Origin: JAIQFV01 sp041494885
GTDB taxonomy: Bacteria > Acidobacteriota > Terriglobia > JAIQFV01
Direction: 5' to 3'
Length of the DNA stretch: 64,000 nucleotides
NCBI GenBank assembly: GCA_041494885.1
Contig: JBGQBO010000019.1
Span: 1-64,000, forward strand
Below the pieces are notes generated by a model, which saw nothing but the letters and a program-made list of their open reading frames with translations, was not told where the DNA came from and searched no databases. Made by a program: the position numbers and the translations under genes. Shown one piece after another: positions 43,217 through 53,725 of this stretch; the first letter of the stretch is position 1, and each line of letters begins with the position of its first letter.

Positions 43217-44161
43217 CTACGCCTGCTTCTTCACCCACTCCCAGGTGCATCGAATCCCCTCCTCCAGACCCACTCGAGGCGACCAGTTCAGAGTACTTCG
43301 GATGGCGGTATTATCCAGGATATTTTTCGGCACATCTAGAGCTCGTTCCGGTTCCCTGAGAATCTCGGGGCTGGATCCCGTGACCCGCAGCAGAATCTCC
43401 AGAAGCTCTGAGACGGAAACCCCACGATTTGCGGACACATTGAATATCCGCCGATCTCCGGAGTACTCCATCGCCAGACGCATCGCGCGGACGACGTCGC
43501 GAACGTACAGGAAATCGCGCGTCACCGATCCATCCCCCCAAAGATGAATGGGGCGTTGGTGGGCCAGGCACCCCAGAAAGACCGCGATCACCCCCTGTGA
43601 AGCATCCAGTCTTTGCCGCTCACCATAAGGATTGGAAATGCGAAGAATCGTATAATCCATCCCTTGAAGATGGTAGAAAAGATGCAGGTACTTCTCGATC
43701 GCCAATTTCGAAATGCCATAGGAACAGAGGGGATGGGTTGGATGCGATTCATCGATCGGAAGACGCTCCGGAATTCCGTAGACGGTGCCTCCTGATGAGG
43801 CAAAAATAACTTTTCTGACCTTCTCTTTTCGACAGAGCTCGAACAGCTTCACGGAGCCGATGACATTGGACTCGATGTCATACACCGGATTCGAGTTGGA
43901 ATTGGCAGGAAGGGTGGTTCCGACGAGATGGAACACAAAATCCATTCCGGGAACCACGGCCTGAAGATCGGACTCATTTGAAAAATCCCCTTCAATGATT
44001 TCGATGCGCTCGGCAATCTCCGCCAGGTTGCGACGGTCGCGATTGGCCCGGTCAAAAACCCGCACCGAACATCCCGATCCCAACAACTCCTCTGCCAGAT
44101 GGGAGCCCATAAAACCGCCCCCTCCCAGGATAAGGCAGCGTGCCTTCTTGTTTGGAGACAC
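43217..44161 (-). CDS. NAD-dependent sugar epimerase/dehydratase
   Basis: 314 residues, extended short-chain dehydrogenase. NAD loop CLILGGGGFMGSHLAEELL, IIEGDFSNESDL, catalytic Ser/Thr region FASSGGTVYG and YxxxK in CSYGISKLAIEKY. The C-terminal half contains WGDGSVTRDFLYVRDVV. It resembles UDP-glucose 4-epimerase-like enzymes; the exact sugar is unclear. Start GTG 44161, preceded by AAAGG. It ends within repeat copy 3. Confidence 0.85.
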   Translation of the reverse strand: MSPNKKARCLILGGGGFMGSHLAEELLGSGCSVRVFDRANRDRRNLAEIAERIEIIEGDFSNESDLQAVVPGMDFVFHLVGTTLPANSNSNPVYDIESNVIGSVKLFELCRKEKVRKVIFASSGGTVYGIPERLPIDESHPTHPLCSYGISKLAIEKYLHLFYHLQGMDYTILRISNPYGERQRLDASQGVIAVFLGCLAHQRPIHLWGDGSVTRDFLYVRDVVRAMRLAMEYSGDRRIFNVSANRGVSVSELLEILLRVTGSSPEILREPERALDVPKNILDNTAIRSTLNWSPRVGLEEGIRCTWEWVKKQA

Positions 44162-44262
44162 AAACAGTCTACCTTTCGTACCCCCCGCCTGATGATCTCA
44201 GCGATCTCTGCGTGCTCTGCGATCAATGACCCGTTGGGCAGGTCTCATTATAGCATTCGATT

Positions 44263-45237
44263 TCAGTATCTTCGATTCTGCTCCCACTGCCAAGCCGCCC
44301 CGATGATCTCGTCCAGCGTGGAAATTTTCGGGACCCAATGCAGTCTTTCCTTGGCCCGGGAGTTATTGCACACCAACACCGGAGGATCCCCAGCGCGCCG
44401 GGGGGAATGAATAACCCGGATCTTCTGCTGAGTGACCTGTTCCGCGGCCCGGATGATTTCTTTGACGGAGTAGCCCCGGCTATTGCCCAGATTCACGATC
44501 AGATTTTCACCGCCCCCACGGAGATGCTTTAGTGCCGCGAGATGGGCCAGGGCGAGATCATTGACATGGATGTAATCCCTCACGCACGTTCCGTCTTCCG
44601 TTGGATAATCAGTGCCGAAGAGTTCCAGTTCGGGAAGGCGACCGGCCGCCACCGCCAGAACCCGTGGGATCAGGTGCGGTTCCGGATCATGCGACTCTCC
44701 CAGCCGGCCTGAGGGGTCGGCCCCGGCGGCATTGAAATACCGCAGGGACACCGAAGCGAGCCCGTAGGCGCGTGAGTAATCCCGCAAGATGTTCTCGACG
44801 ACCAATTTTGTGAAGCCATAAGGGTTAATAGGGTGGAGAGGATGCGATTCTTCGATCGGGACTTTTACAGGATCCCCGTAAACCGCCGCGGTCGATGAAA
44901 AGATAATTCGATTGACCTTGTGCTTTCGCGCGACTTTCAGGAGGTTGAGGAGGTTACAGACATTGTTGTTGTAATACTTCTCGGGATCCTCCACCGATTC
45001 ACCCACGTAGCAATGCGCTGCAAAGTGCATCACGGCATCGAATTCAAATTTTGAGAACAGCGAGTTCAGAAGGTGTCCGTCGCTCAAATCACCCTGGACC
45101 AGATCCCCGCCGACGACTGCCTCCCGATGCCCCTCTGACAGGTTGTCGAACGTAACGACCTCGTCCCCCGCTTCGAGGAGTGCCTTGACGACATGACTCC
45201 CAATGTATCCGGCACCGCCCGTGACCAAGACCTTCAT
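44263..45237 (-). CDS. galE: UDP-glucose 4-epimerase
   Basis: 324 residues. NAD loop VTGGAGYIGSHVVKALLEAG, FDNLSEGH, FAAHCYVGESV, SSTAAVYGDP, catalytic YxxxK in NPYGFTKL, RYFNAAGADPSGRLGE, then DGTCVRDYIHVNDLA, all diagnostic of GalE. It interconverts UDP-glucose and UDP-galactose for the cluster. ATG 45237. Both flanks are minus-strand sugar genes. Confidence 0.93.
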   Translation of the reverse strand: MKVLVTGGAGYIGSHVVKALLEAGDEVVTFDNLSEGHREAVVGGDLVQGDLSDGHLLNSLFSKFEFDAVMHFAAHCYVGESVEDPEKYYNNNVCNLLNLLKVARKHKVNRIIFSSTAAVYGDPVKVPIEESHPLHPINPYGFTKLVVENILRDYSRAYGLASVSLRYFNAAGADPSGRLGESHDPEPHLIPRVLAVAAGRLPELELFGTDYPTEDGTCVRDYIHVNDLALAHLAALKHLRGGGENLIVNLGNSRGYSVKEIIRAAEQVTQQKIRVIHSPRRAGDPPVLVCNNSRAKERLHWVPKISTLDEIIGAAWQWEQNRRY

Positions 45238-45452
45238 CGTTTACCGGTCCTCAATAATTTCTGTCCGTGAATAAATGAAGCCTAAACTTTCAACGCCGAG
45301 TCACAAAGCACGCGGGAAGCAATATCAATGACGCCCAGCAAGAAATCGTGCAGGATGATGTGGGTCTATTCGTCCAGTGACGTCAAACCGAATGGCTTCT
45401 GCCCTTAGACCCCTTACCCTCAGCGCTCTCCGTGAACTCCGCGGTGAATGCG

Positions 45453-46388
45453 TCAGGTTTTCGAGAGCGCCTCTTCAAAGTAACCGATCGTCTTCTTAAG
45501 CCCCTCATTGAGTGAAACGGTCGGTTTCCAACGGAGTTTTTTCCTGGCCAAGGTGATGTCCGGACACCGTTGCCGAGGATCGTCCTTCGGTAGAGGTTTG
45601 CGCACGATCTTCGACCGCGAGCCGGTCAGAGTGATGATCTTCTTGGCGAGGTCGAGGATGGTGAATTCGTGCGGGTTTCCCAGATTGACCGGGCCCATAA
45701 AGTTTTCACAACGCATGAAGCGTATCAGGCCATCGATCAAATCATCCACGTAGCAAAACGATCTCGTCTGCCTCCCCTGGCCAAAGACCGTTATCGCCTT
45801 GTTCTGGAGGGCCTGCACGATGAAATTCGACACCACCCGGCCATCATTCAAAGACATGCGTGGACCATAGGTATTAAAGATCCGTGCAATTCGAATGTCG
45901 ACGTGATTCTGGCGGTGGTAATCCATCATCAGCGTTTCCGCCACGCGTTTGCCTTCATCATAGCAGCTGCGAATCCCAATCGGGTTGACGTGGCCCCAGT
46001 ACGATTCCCGCTGCGGATGCACATTGGGATCGCCATAGACCTCCGAAGTGGACGCCTGGAGAATACGAGCCTTGACACGCTTCGCCATCCCCAGCATGTT
46101 CATGGTCCCGACAACATTCGCCTTCACGGTTTTGATGGCATTGTACTGGTATTGGACCGGCGAGGCCGGACAGGCCAAGTTGTAGATTCGATCTACTTCC
46201 AGGAGGATCGGATTCACAATATCATGCCGGATGAATTCGAAAGAAGGATTGGCTAATAGACCCTCAATGTTGCCCTTGGAACCCGTGAAGAGATTGTCCA
46301 CGCAGATCACTTCATCTCCGTGTTGGAGCAATCGCTCGCACAGATGGGATCCCAGAAACCCTGCTCCCCCCGTGACCAGTATTCTCAT
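45453..46388 (-). CDS. UDP-glucuronate decarboxylase (UDP-xylose synthase)
   Basis: 311 residues. VTGGAGFLGSHLCERLL, VDNLFTGSKGNI, FIRHDIVNP, YNLACPASPVQYQYN, ASTSEVYGDP, catalytic YxxxK in RSCYDEGKR, RIFNTYGPRMSLNDGRVVSNFI and GQGRQTRSFCYVDDL match the UXS family closely. It makes UDP-xylose from UDP-glucuronate, so xylose is a likely component of the glycan. ATG 46388. Confidence 0.93.
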   Translation of the reverse strand: MRILVTGGAGFLGSHLCERLLQHGDEVICVDNLFTGSKGNIEGLLANPSFEFIRHDIVNPILLEVDRIYNLACPASPVQYQYNAIKTVKANVVGTMNMLGMAKRVKARILQASTSEVYGDPNVHPQRESYWGHVNPIGIRSCYDEGKRVAETLMMDYHRQNHVDIRIARIFNTYGPRMSLNDGRVVSNFIVQALQNKAITVFGQGRQTRSFCYVDDLIDGLIRFMRCENFMGPVNLGNPHEFTILDLAKKIITLTGSRSKIVRKPLPKDDPRQRCPDITLARKKLRWKPTVSLNEGLKKTIGYFEEALSKT

Positions 46389-46794
46389 TCCACACTTCCC
46401 TTTTGATGGATCTATTTAAGGGTTCAACTTCGAATCGGCGCGCCGGAAACTGAGGATTCCAAGCCCACTGAACTCGATACCTATTATCACGGCGAGACAG
46501 ACGGGTGTCAATGCAAGTACCCAAACATACAAGGATCTTGTGAATGAAACTTCTCTTTTCCCGCACTCGTTCTTGGAATAAGCACAACCACCTTCTGGCG
46601 ACCTTCACCGAGTCATTCGGGAGAGTTTCTAGTCGAGCACCTCACCCCGACGGGGGATAGGAAAGAACACTCAGAATTCGCCCCTTGGCTTACGACAGGT
46701 GCGCTCGTCCGGGGCTGGGATTTCTGACTTCTCAGCACATGAGGCCTCAACAATCCGATGTCCCTAGACCATGAGGTGGATTGTCACCCTTTCC
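46389..46794. other. Intergenic region without recognised genes
   Basis: 406 bases between the UDP-xylose synthase start and the methyltransferase stop, both minus-strand genes. The side next to 46389 should hold the promoter of the xylose-synthase and galE unit; I found no convincing promoter boxes, terminator or ORF. Confidence 0.4.
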
Positions 46795-47736
46795 TTACAC
46801 CCTTGGGCGGGCGATGATTTCGGTGTAGTCGCTCGACAATTCGCCCTGTCGGATCAATTCCTGTTCATACGCGAAGGCTTCCAGCAGCAGTTCCCGACCC
46901 ACCTCGTTCTCCGTGAAGTTCCCTGCAATCCGGTCGAGAACAGGGCAAAGCAGAGTCCCCCCGTAGTCTCGCCGCTCCACGATCTCGAATTCCTGCTCGA
47001 GCGCCGGCACGATTTCTGATGAGCGGATGGCTTCCGAGGGATCTTCCATCATAAGACGCCATTGCCAGCGACGGCGCACACGGGTTCGATAGGGTTCGAT
47101 CCAGCGCCGCCACCGACGGGGAGCTAGATTGCGGCGATAGCGCTGCGGCAACTGATGCAGCAGCGCGTTCGCATACCGCAGTTGCTTCTCGCCCCACTGG
47201 AACCGGTCCGGCCCCACGTATTCATTGAGCACCAGCAGGCCGCCCGGGCACAAGGCCGATCGAGCCTGGGAGAACAATCGCTCGAGATTCCGGACATGAT
47301 GAAGCGACATCGGGCAAAGAATCAGATCATAGGCGGAGGCCGGAAGCGTCAACGCATTGAGATCGGTCCGGAAAAAATGCAGCCGCCCGTCGACACCCGC
47401 ACGCTCGGCATCGCTGCGCGCCTGGGCGATAGCATCGGGGGAAAGATCGTATCCGTCGAGTTGGAGGCACAGATTGATCTCCACAGCCCGCCGCTCCGTT
47501 TCTCCGGTTCCACAGCCCAAGCTGAGGCCGCGCTTCACAGGCCTGGGATAATATTTCTGTTGGAACCAGGCAAGCCAGTCCTGTTCGGGCTGTCCGGAGA
47601 CAAGCATGTTAATGTACTGGGCTCGAACGAATGGCTGATGGAACCAGCTGACTTCCGCCGTGAAGAAGTCGAAGTCCGCATAGCGCGTTCGCCAAAACCG
47701 CTGGGTCAACCAACGGCGCAGATTGTCTCCCAACAT
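46795..47736 (-). CDS. SAM-dependent methyltransferase
   Basis: 313 residues. Class I core: GLSLGCGTGETERRAVE (SAM loop), YDLSPDAIAQARSDAERA, YDLILCPMSLHHVRNLERLF, LCPGGLLVLNEYVGPDRFQWG. The C-terminal part has DPSEAIRSSEIVPALEQEFEIVE and YGGTLLCPVLDRIAGNF, shared almost word for word with the plus-strand gene at 53726, so the two are paralogues. I chose ATG 47736 with AAGGA upstream; an in-frame GTG at 47778 adds 14 residues. Acceptor sugar unknown. Confidence 0.85.
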   Translation of the reverse strand: MLGDNLRRWLTQRFWRTRYADFDFFTAEVSWFHQPFVRAQYINMLVSGQPEQDWLAWFQQKYYPRPVKRGLSLGCGTGETERRAVEINLCLQLDGYDLSPDAIAQARSDAERAGVDGRLHFFRTDLNALTLPASAYDLILCPMSLHHVRNLERLFSQARSALCPGGLLVLNEYVGPDRFQWGEKQLRYANALLHQLPQRYRRNLAPRRWRRWIEPYRTRVRRRWQWRLMMEDPSEAIRSSEIVPALEQEFEIVERRDYGGTLLCPVLDRIAGNFTENEVGRELLLEAFAYEQELIRQGELSSDYTEIIARPRV

Positions 47737-47941
47737 AAACGTATCCTTGATGATCCGGGCCCAGCCGCCTGACTTCACTCCGGAAACAGGTGTCCGCCCA
47801 ACGTTATTTCAAATACTTCTGAATAGTGCCCGAAAAGAATTGCGATTCCAGGCCGGAAAACGCGTGCAGGAAGAGCAAGATCGATCAGAAAGGAAAGCCC
47901 ATTATCGATATCCCGGGGAAGCATGTCAATGCGCGGCTTCG

Positions 47942-50179
47942 CTATTCGTGAACCGGAATAATCAGCCGATGCTCATCCGTGTCCGTGGGCCCATGGTCGA
48001 TGATGAGGGGAGGATTGGAGGGATGATATATGCCCAGCCCGATACGCCGCGCACCTGCCAATTGTTCGATTGAGAGATGAATCGCATCGCGCCAGAGCGC
48101 GCCCTTTTTGATCTCTCCTTGAAGGAAATCCTGGGGGTAATCCGCCTGGCCGACAATTCTCCCTGCGCTGCTCAGGAGGTGGACAAAGTTAACATAGTTG
48201 AGATTCTCATCTTGTAAGGCTTCCCAGACCAGTTTGATCGTCAAACCATCTTGATCACGTTTCAGGACAACTCCGAGCAGGAGGAACTGATCGCCAAACC
48301 GGATATTGCGTAGTGTGGCGTCGCTTGACCGGATGATGGTTTCAGCGGTCGCGCGATCGATAATGTCAACGGAAGTCCCGTGGGCTACGGCACGGGTCAG
48401 TCGTTCGATTCGCTGCTGGTGCGCGGAAGCGCCCGGGGTATTTTGGAACTGCGGCTTGACCCATAGCATGGCGTCCAGAACAGCTTGCAAGGGAGGAGCT
48501 TCCCTCAAATGCCATAACGTGACCGTATCCAGCAGATCTGGCTGCTTGATCGGATCCTGGAGCTTCTTCTCGAAGAAGGAATGAAGCGGACTCCCGGGAT
48601 CAGTAATTAAGGAATCGAGCGCATACAGCGATGTAAAGATATCTTCGGGTAAATGAATGGTCTTCCTCTTCTCCTTAGTCACAAACCACTTCACTTTGAG
48701 AACTTCCGTCAGATCAAAATCAAAACTGGCATACGGCGCCGCCAGGATGCGGGCGCTATACCATGAATCGTGATTGACATAGCGCAAGGCAAGTTCAAGC
48801 CCCATGGGATCGACAAAGTCATCCTGGACCGCTACCATGACCTCCTTGCTGGAGGGCGCGGTGGCGTCCCGATCAAGAATACCCTTGATATCCTTTGCGA
48901 GCTGAAACAGACCCACTTCCTCTTTCACGGGGGTCTGTCGATACCCTAGCGGAGCGACCCAGGACGCAAACCGTTCAACTCGAGGTAATTCAAAAAAACC
49001 AACCACCCGCCCGGCGCTTAATATGAAAAAGATGCCGGCCAAACTTGTCACGGCAATCGTCCACCATTTCTCACGACACAGCAGGATTACAGCACTGGCG
49101 ACCACGATGGGGCTGATAGCAAAAACGACTCTCGCCTCCACCGAATAAACCAGCCGGAAATTGAAAAAGAACCACCATGCCAGCGCTGTAATGCCATAAG
49201 CCGCAACCCAGGTACGAACCGATTGTCCTCTGCTCACCACCCCTTTCACCAGGACTAGCGCCAACAGCCAGGGTGGGAAGGCAATCCGGGACCAATAGAA
49301 AAGTTGATCGAAGCTGAGGTTCCACCGCCAATATCCTCGAGTTCCCACTTGAAACTCCCGAACAACGGCTGCTCCGTATGGTGATTTCCAAAGCCACAAG
49401 AAAATCAACCCAAGAAGGACGTAAGGCACAGACCATCCCAGAATGTGACGAATGCCCCAACGTGTTTCATCGTGGGGGGCATCGCGATCAGCTCTATCCC
49501 TGCGAATGAACGAGCGAACGAACAATGCTCCAACATAAACGCCCAGCACGCAATACAGGGGGAATACGAACGCCAGTGCCGTGGGTTTAATCAGGATGAG
49601 GACAATGGTACTAAGGGCACTCGCCGTAGCCGTCCAGACCGTGTGGCGACGGTGGTCCCAGAGAACAAGGGAGAAGGTCAATAGTCCGAAAAACTCAAAA
49701 TTCTCGTCCATCAGGTACATGCCCGGCTGAAGCAAAAGAGCGGGCAATCCCCCCAAAATGACGAGTAAGGCCGGCACTACAAAATAGCAATTTTTCATGA
49801 GCCCGGCCAAAAGATGCATGGCCAGAATTAACGCCAGAAGCCTTATGGCCAGCCACAAAAGGGCAATGGAGGTCGGGTGGGCCTTTCCGCCCAGAATGAC
49901 GGCGGCCAGAAGCATCATTAAAGGCGGGTTTTGACGCGGTCCCACCGAAAGGTATGTCGTGGGATTGAGCAGAGCGGGAATCGAGTCCGTATGATGGATA
50001 GCATCGGAAATTCTGTACACTTTGGAGATGTATGCTGCTTCATCGAAGTAAGGGAGGGCTTGATGTTTAACGATGAGGGTGCCGAAGGTGAGTGCATGGA
50101 GCAGCACGACGAGATACGCCGAGCCCCACAGCCAAAAGGAACGGCGGGCAGGATCCGGCGGATTTGTGAAAGATTCCAT
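47942..50179 (-). CDS. Large GT-C-like membrane protein
   Basis: 745 residues. About ten hydrophobic segments in residues 15-420, with the first extracytoplasmic loop carrying ALPYFDEAAYISKVYRI, whose DE acidic pair is the GT39-like catalytic signature. After residue 420 comes a soluble domain, and at the end (LLLGVVLKRDQDGLTIKLVWEALQ ... DYPQDFLQGEIKKGALWRD) a beta-rich module. It probably transfers sugars from polyprenyl-phosphate carriers outside the inner membrane. ATG 50179. Confidence 0.75.
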   Translation of the reverse strand: MESFTNPPDPARRSFWLWGSAYLVVLLHALTFGTLIVKHQALPYFDEAAYISKVYRISDAIHHTDSIPALLNPTTYLSVGPRQNPPLMMLLAAVILGGKAHPTSIALLWLAIRLLALILAMHLLAGLMKNCYFVVPALLVILGGLPALLLQPGMYLMDENFEFFGLLTFSLVLWDHRRHTVWTATASALSTIVLILIKPTALAFVFPLYCVLGVYVGALFVRSFIRRDRADRDAPHDETRWGIRHILGWSVPYVLLGLIFLWLWKSPYGAAVVREFQVGTRGYWRWNLSFDQLFYWSRIAFPPWLLALVLVKGVVSRGQSVRTWVAAYGITALAWWFFFNFRLVYSVEARVVFAISPIVVASAVILLCREKWWTIAVTSLAGIFFILSAGRVVGFFELPRVERFASWVAPLGYRQTPVKEEVGLFQLAKDIKGILDRDATAPSSKEVMVAVQDDFVDPMGLELALRYVNHDSWYSARILAAPYASFDFDLTEVLKVKWFVTKEKRKTIHLPEDIFTSLYALDSLITDPGSPLHSFFEKKLQDPIKQPDLLDTVTLWHLREAPPLQAVLDAMLWVKPQFQNTPGASAHQQRIERLTRAVAHGTSVDIIDRATAETIIRSSDATLRNIRFGDQFLLLGVVLKRDQDGLTIKLVWEALQDENLNYVNFVHLLSSAGRIVGQADYPQDFLQGEIKKGALWRDAIHLSIEQLAGARRIGLGIYHPSNPPLIIDHGPTDTDEHRLIIPVHE

Positions 50180-50254
50180 CTCCCCTTCATTGATAACGTG
50201 GTCTCTTATTTCAGGGGCTGGCCGTCGCGCCGCTGGCGCTGCGTCGGGATGCCC

Positions 50255-51586
50255 TCATCGCGACCTGCAAAGTTTTTCGTAAATCTGTTCCAGTTCCCGG
50301 GCATTGTCGGTAATGGATTTGACCTGGGTTTCTGCGGAGCGAAGTTTTTCGAGGAGCGCGGGATCCTCGATCAATCGGCGCAGGGCTTGTGCCAGACTCC
50401 CGGCATTCCCCAATTCGAACTGTAGGCCATTGACTCCGTCCTGAACTGATTCCGCCATCCCACCCCGATTCGCCGTGACAACCGGAACATGGGCCAGGAA
50501 CGCCTCACGAATGGTGAGGGGAGCGTTCTCATACCAGATCGATGGCACAACCAGGACATCGATTTCTGAGAGCACCTTCCCGAGGTCTTCATTCGGAAAG
50601 CTGCCTTTGAACTCAATGGGAGCCCCCGCCGCCTGGCGCCTCAGTTGTTCGAAATAGTCCGGAAATCCCTCGTACTCCGCCGCCGCTCCAAAGATCTTCA
50701 ATTCTGCCTTTTCGGCCGGGACTCGCTTAAACGCTTCCACCAGGAGATGCACGCCTTTGGAAGGAATGATCGTCCCCACAAAACCGAAACGGAGCTTGTG
50801 GGAAGGTTTACGATCCACCTGTCGCAGAAAGCCCGGATCCACCCCGTTGTCCGAAAAAAGCGTTTTCTCCGGGTCGCATCCAAACCGCAGGAATTGATCC
50901 CTCACGAAGGCGGACGGCACAATCAAAAGATCGATGCTCCCCAGGATCTTTTTGCTGTGACGGAGAAAAGTCTGAATTTCCCCTGTCGGATCGGGGCGGG
51001 TCCGCCATTCGTAAAACTTCTTCCACCCACGTTGGAGATAACCTTGCTGATCTGCTTCACCTCCAAAGTGGTCGGCCACCGCTCTTCCGTGCGCCCCCTT
51101 CATCCAGGGTTCAACACATTGACCGCAAACTTCTGGAATCACCTCCTCACAAAGCCGAAGGGTGGGATGCAGTCGCTGCCCTCTCAAGCACATCATCCAA
51201 AAATCGTGAAGCGTCAGGATGAATGGGATCGATCGCTGATGTGCAATGTTCACCAGGTTGGTCGAAAGGCAGGTGAGATGGTGTGCGTGGATGACATCCG
51301 GGGACCACTCCTCCAGGAATCTTTCAAAAATCTCGTCGACTTTGGGATTCCAGTAGATACGTTCGAACCGATCCACATCCCGGAAGTTATTATTGAGCCG
51401 AAAGACCTCGAGGTTATTAACGCGGTCCTGGAGGACGGTGTATTCGGGTTGATCCGGCCGGTGTGTCCGTGTAAAGACTCTTATGTCGTGTCGCGGGCCC
51501 AGCTGTTGAGCGAGTTTGTAAACATAGTTCTCCGATCCTCCCCAGCTCTCAGGTGGAAACACATGAATGACATAACAAATTCGCAC
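50255..51586 (-). CDS. Glycosyltransferase family 4 with cysteine-rich insertion
   Basis: 443 residues. Opening MRICYVIHVFPPESWGGSENYVYKLAQQL, HAHHLTCLSTN, then LHDFWMMCLRGQRL with CEEVIPEVCGQC: again C-x(n)-C-x(n)-CxxC after the DFW motif. Donor domain FGFVGTIIPSKGVHLLVEAF and DVLVVPSIWYENAPLTIREAFLAHVPVVTANRGGMAESV with the E-x7-E motif. Start GTG 51586, with GAGGAG 8 bases upstream. Retaining sugar transferase of the cluster. Confidence 0.9.
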   Translation of the reverse strand: MRICYVIHVFPPESWGGSENYVYKLAQQLGPRHDIRVFTRTHRPDQPEYTVLQDRVNNLEVFRLNNNFRDVDRFERIYWNPKVDEIFERFLEEWSPDVIHAHHLTCLSTNLVNIAHQRSIPFILTLHDFWMMCLRGQRLHPTLRLCEEVIPEVCGQCVEPWMKGAHGRAVADHFGGEADQQGYLQRGWKKFYEWRTRPDPTGEIQTFLRHSKKILGSIDLLIVPSAFVRDQFLRFGCDPEKTLFSDNGVDPGFLRQVDRKPSHKLRFGFVGTIIPSKGVHLLVEAFKRVPAEKAELKIFGAAAEYEGFPDYFEQLRRQAAGAPIEFKGSFPNEDLGKVLSEIDVLVVPSIWYENAPLTIREAFLAHVPVVTANRGGMAESVQDGVNGLQFELGNAGSLAQALRRLIEDPALLEKLRSAETQVKSITDNARELEQIYEKLCRSR

Positions 51587-51621
51587 CAGTTCGACTCCTC
51601 AGCCAGCTTTATGGAGGTCGA

Positions 51622-53307
51622 TCACATCATACCGGTCCCGTGATCTCTGGGCAGTTCATTTTGACGCACGACACGATAGAGAGTTCCCGTGGACCGATCA
51701 GGCATATCGTACGTGGCCAGAGGCACAAAATTCTCAGGATGACGTAGAAGGACGTCCTTGATTGTCTTAGCGTTATCCGTTTCAAAGGGTAGGCCCAGAT
51801 CTCCGGTTTTGGTAAAAAGAAAATCGAAGGAGAGCATGGCATCAAGGGCGGAGAGGGACTTATCACTCCCGATGGGGGTGATTTGAATCGGTATCCCGCG
51901 TTCAAGCGCCTCGAGCTCTATCGAATTGGGGTTGAATCGGAGCAGAAAAGGGACCAAACCAAGGTGGATGGGGTTCGAATTACTTGCCCGAGGCATCTGC
52001 GAATGCATTCGCGTGAGACTCTCAGGGATATGCCAGTCCTCCTGTCCTGGTCCAGCCCCAAAATAATAATTGTCGGTCCAAACCAACCAGTGCGTGCTAC
52101 CAGTATAAAACCCGATCTCCCGATGGAATGGCGGCCAGGCAAACATTACGAAGGTGTAATAGGGGAATGCGCAGACAGTGAGAAGTATGCACCACGCGAT
52201 TTTTGCGGAACGTCTTCGCATCCAGGCTATGATGCTGCAACTCAATAAAGCTACCGCAGGGAGAACAGGCAGAGAGTACCGCGCGTCCTTGTTCAAAATC
52301 AGGAAGGTCAGGAAGGGGAGACTCCCGACAATCCAAGTCACGATGACTCCCCGAGTTAGATGTTGTTCCTCGGTCGCCTGGATCTTGTGCTTGAAAACCC
52401 ATGCCAGCGCCGAAACGATGGCCAGGATGAACAACGGAAAACCGATCTGGATACAGCTCATGACCCAGGGATAGTAGATTGCACCGATGAAAGTCCAAGG
52501 CATGGGATCGCCTTCAATCGCCGCCACTCGCTGATTGAGCGCCAGGTTTGCCAGAACCGCCCGCCAGTGAAGTCCATACCACGGCAACGCCGTAAGTAAT
52601 CCGGCTCCGGTTGCAATCAAAAGGTTTGTCCATCTGTCGCGCCCCCATTCTCTTCGGTGGCGAAGAACCACAAACAGAATGGGCAGCGCGAGAAACAAGA
52701 TCACCGCTTGCTTCAGCAACAAAGCCAACCCTATGGAGACTCCAAAAGCGGCCGATGCTCGGCGTTGACGGAACCCCTCGGTCTTCACAAGTTGCCACGC
52801 ACACCAGGAGATCATTCCCGTCAGCGCAAAATCGATGAACGCTTCATGTCTGAATTGAGCCAGATTGGAATAGAGGCCGACCAGGATAGCGGACATCACA
52901 CCGACAGCAATATTAAAGCCACGCTTCCCGATCTGGATCACACTGAGAAGAAGCATCCAGAGAAAAATCTCATTTGACACCACGGCTGCAAGCGCCGGCC
53001 GCCTCAGGAAGCTCATAAAGACCCCGGTGATCAAATGATACAGCGGCGGATAGGTAAACTCTCCCTGTTTGCCAAACTCAACATTCCACTCTAGCCAGAT
53101 ACCACGCAAAGAAAACGACTGGATGGTGCGGGCAAAATTCATGGACTCAATTAAGTGTCCGGCTTGATCGCACCCCTGCGGTTGGTGATCATGCCGCATC
53201 CACCACACATCGGCCGAGCCAAGAACAATCCATAAGAGAACCGCCCAAAAATACAAGCTTCCCATCGACGTGTTATACTTTTGTGTGTCATCCACCTTGA
53301 AGGTCAT
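51622..53307 (-). CDS. GT39-family membrane glycosyltransferase
   Basis: 561 residues, about eleven hydrophobic segments. The first loop has WWMRHDHQPQGCDQAGHLIESMNFA, and the second EFTYPPLYHLITGVF is typical of GT39/ArnT-like proteins (P-P-L-Y-H). The central part NKDARYSLPVLPAVALL also fits the family. The C-terminal 120 residues are soluble. It probably uses a polyprenyl-linked sugar. ATG 53307; an internal ATG at 53265 is possible. Confidence 0.85.
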   Translation of the reverse strand: MTFKVDDTQKYNTSMGSLYFWAVLLWIVLGSADVWWMRHDHQPQGCDQAGHLIESMNFARTIQSFSLRGIWLEWNVEFGKQGEFTYPPLYHLITGVFMSFLRRPALAAVVSNEIFLWMLLLSVIQIGKRGFNIAVGVMSAILVGLYSNLAQFRHEAFIDFALTGMISWCAWQLVKTEGFRQRRASAAFGVSIGLALLLKQAVILFLALPILFVVLRHRREWGRDRWTNLLIATGAGLLTALPWYGLHWRAVLANLALNQRVAAIEGDPMPWTFIGAIYYPWVMSCIQIGFPLFILAIVSALAWVFKHKIQATEEQHLTRGVIVTWIVGSLPFLTFLILNKDARYSLPVLPAVALLSCSIIAWMRRRSAKIAWCILLTVCAFPYYTFVMFAWPPFHREIGFYTGSTHWLVWTDNYYFGAGPGQEDWHIPESLTRMHSQMPRASNSNPIHLGLVPFLLRFNPNSIELEALERGIPIQITPIGSDKSLSALDAMLSFDFLFTKTGDLGLPFETDNAKTIKDVLLRHPENFVPLATYDMPDRSTGTLYRVVRQNELPRDHGTGMM

Positions 53308-53725
53308 ATTCAGTTGACGTGCCCGAGAGCCAACGGGACGCGACGGATAGCAGTTTGCTTAAATATCTCTGTCATCCCGCAGGTTGACGCGAAGAATGCA
53401 GGAGTCAATCACTTGCGGGCATCCCATGGGCTGTAGCCACAGTCTGAACCCAGGGAAGACACGAAATCGATACCGCAAGATTTTTTCTTCGGGAACACCT
53501 TCAGGGGGATTTTACCATATCAGTTGCAGCGATGATCGACCCGGCCGTTGGCAGGAGAGGAAACCTCTTTCCCTCGGGCTCCCTTGACTGCAGGCCCTTC
53601 AACCAGTCATGTTGGAGAAATCACAGACGCTCACCCCACGGACATAGTCCCCAAGCCACCCATCTGGGCTGGACTCTCCACATGGATCCAAGTTCTTGTA
53701 AGGCGTCCAAAGGCAGGCATCGGAA
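53308..53725. promoter_or_regulatory. Divergent intergenic region
   Basis: 418 bases between the minus-strand GT39 gene and the plus-strand methyltransferase. Promoters for both should lie here. I see only a weak inverted pair CCCGCA/TGCGGG (about 53375-53420) and no convincing promoter boxes. Confidence 0.35.

Noticed and set aside
50645..51643. 332-codon plus-strand frame opposite a GT4 gene
   Set aside because: Shadow of the GT4 gene, whose family motifs run through the whole region.
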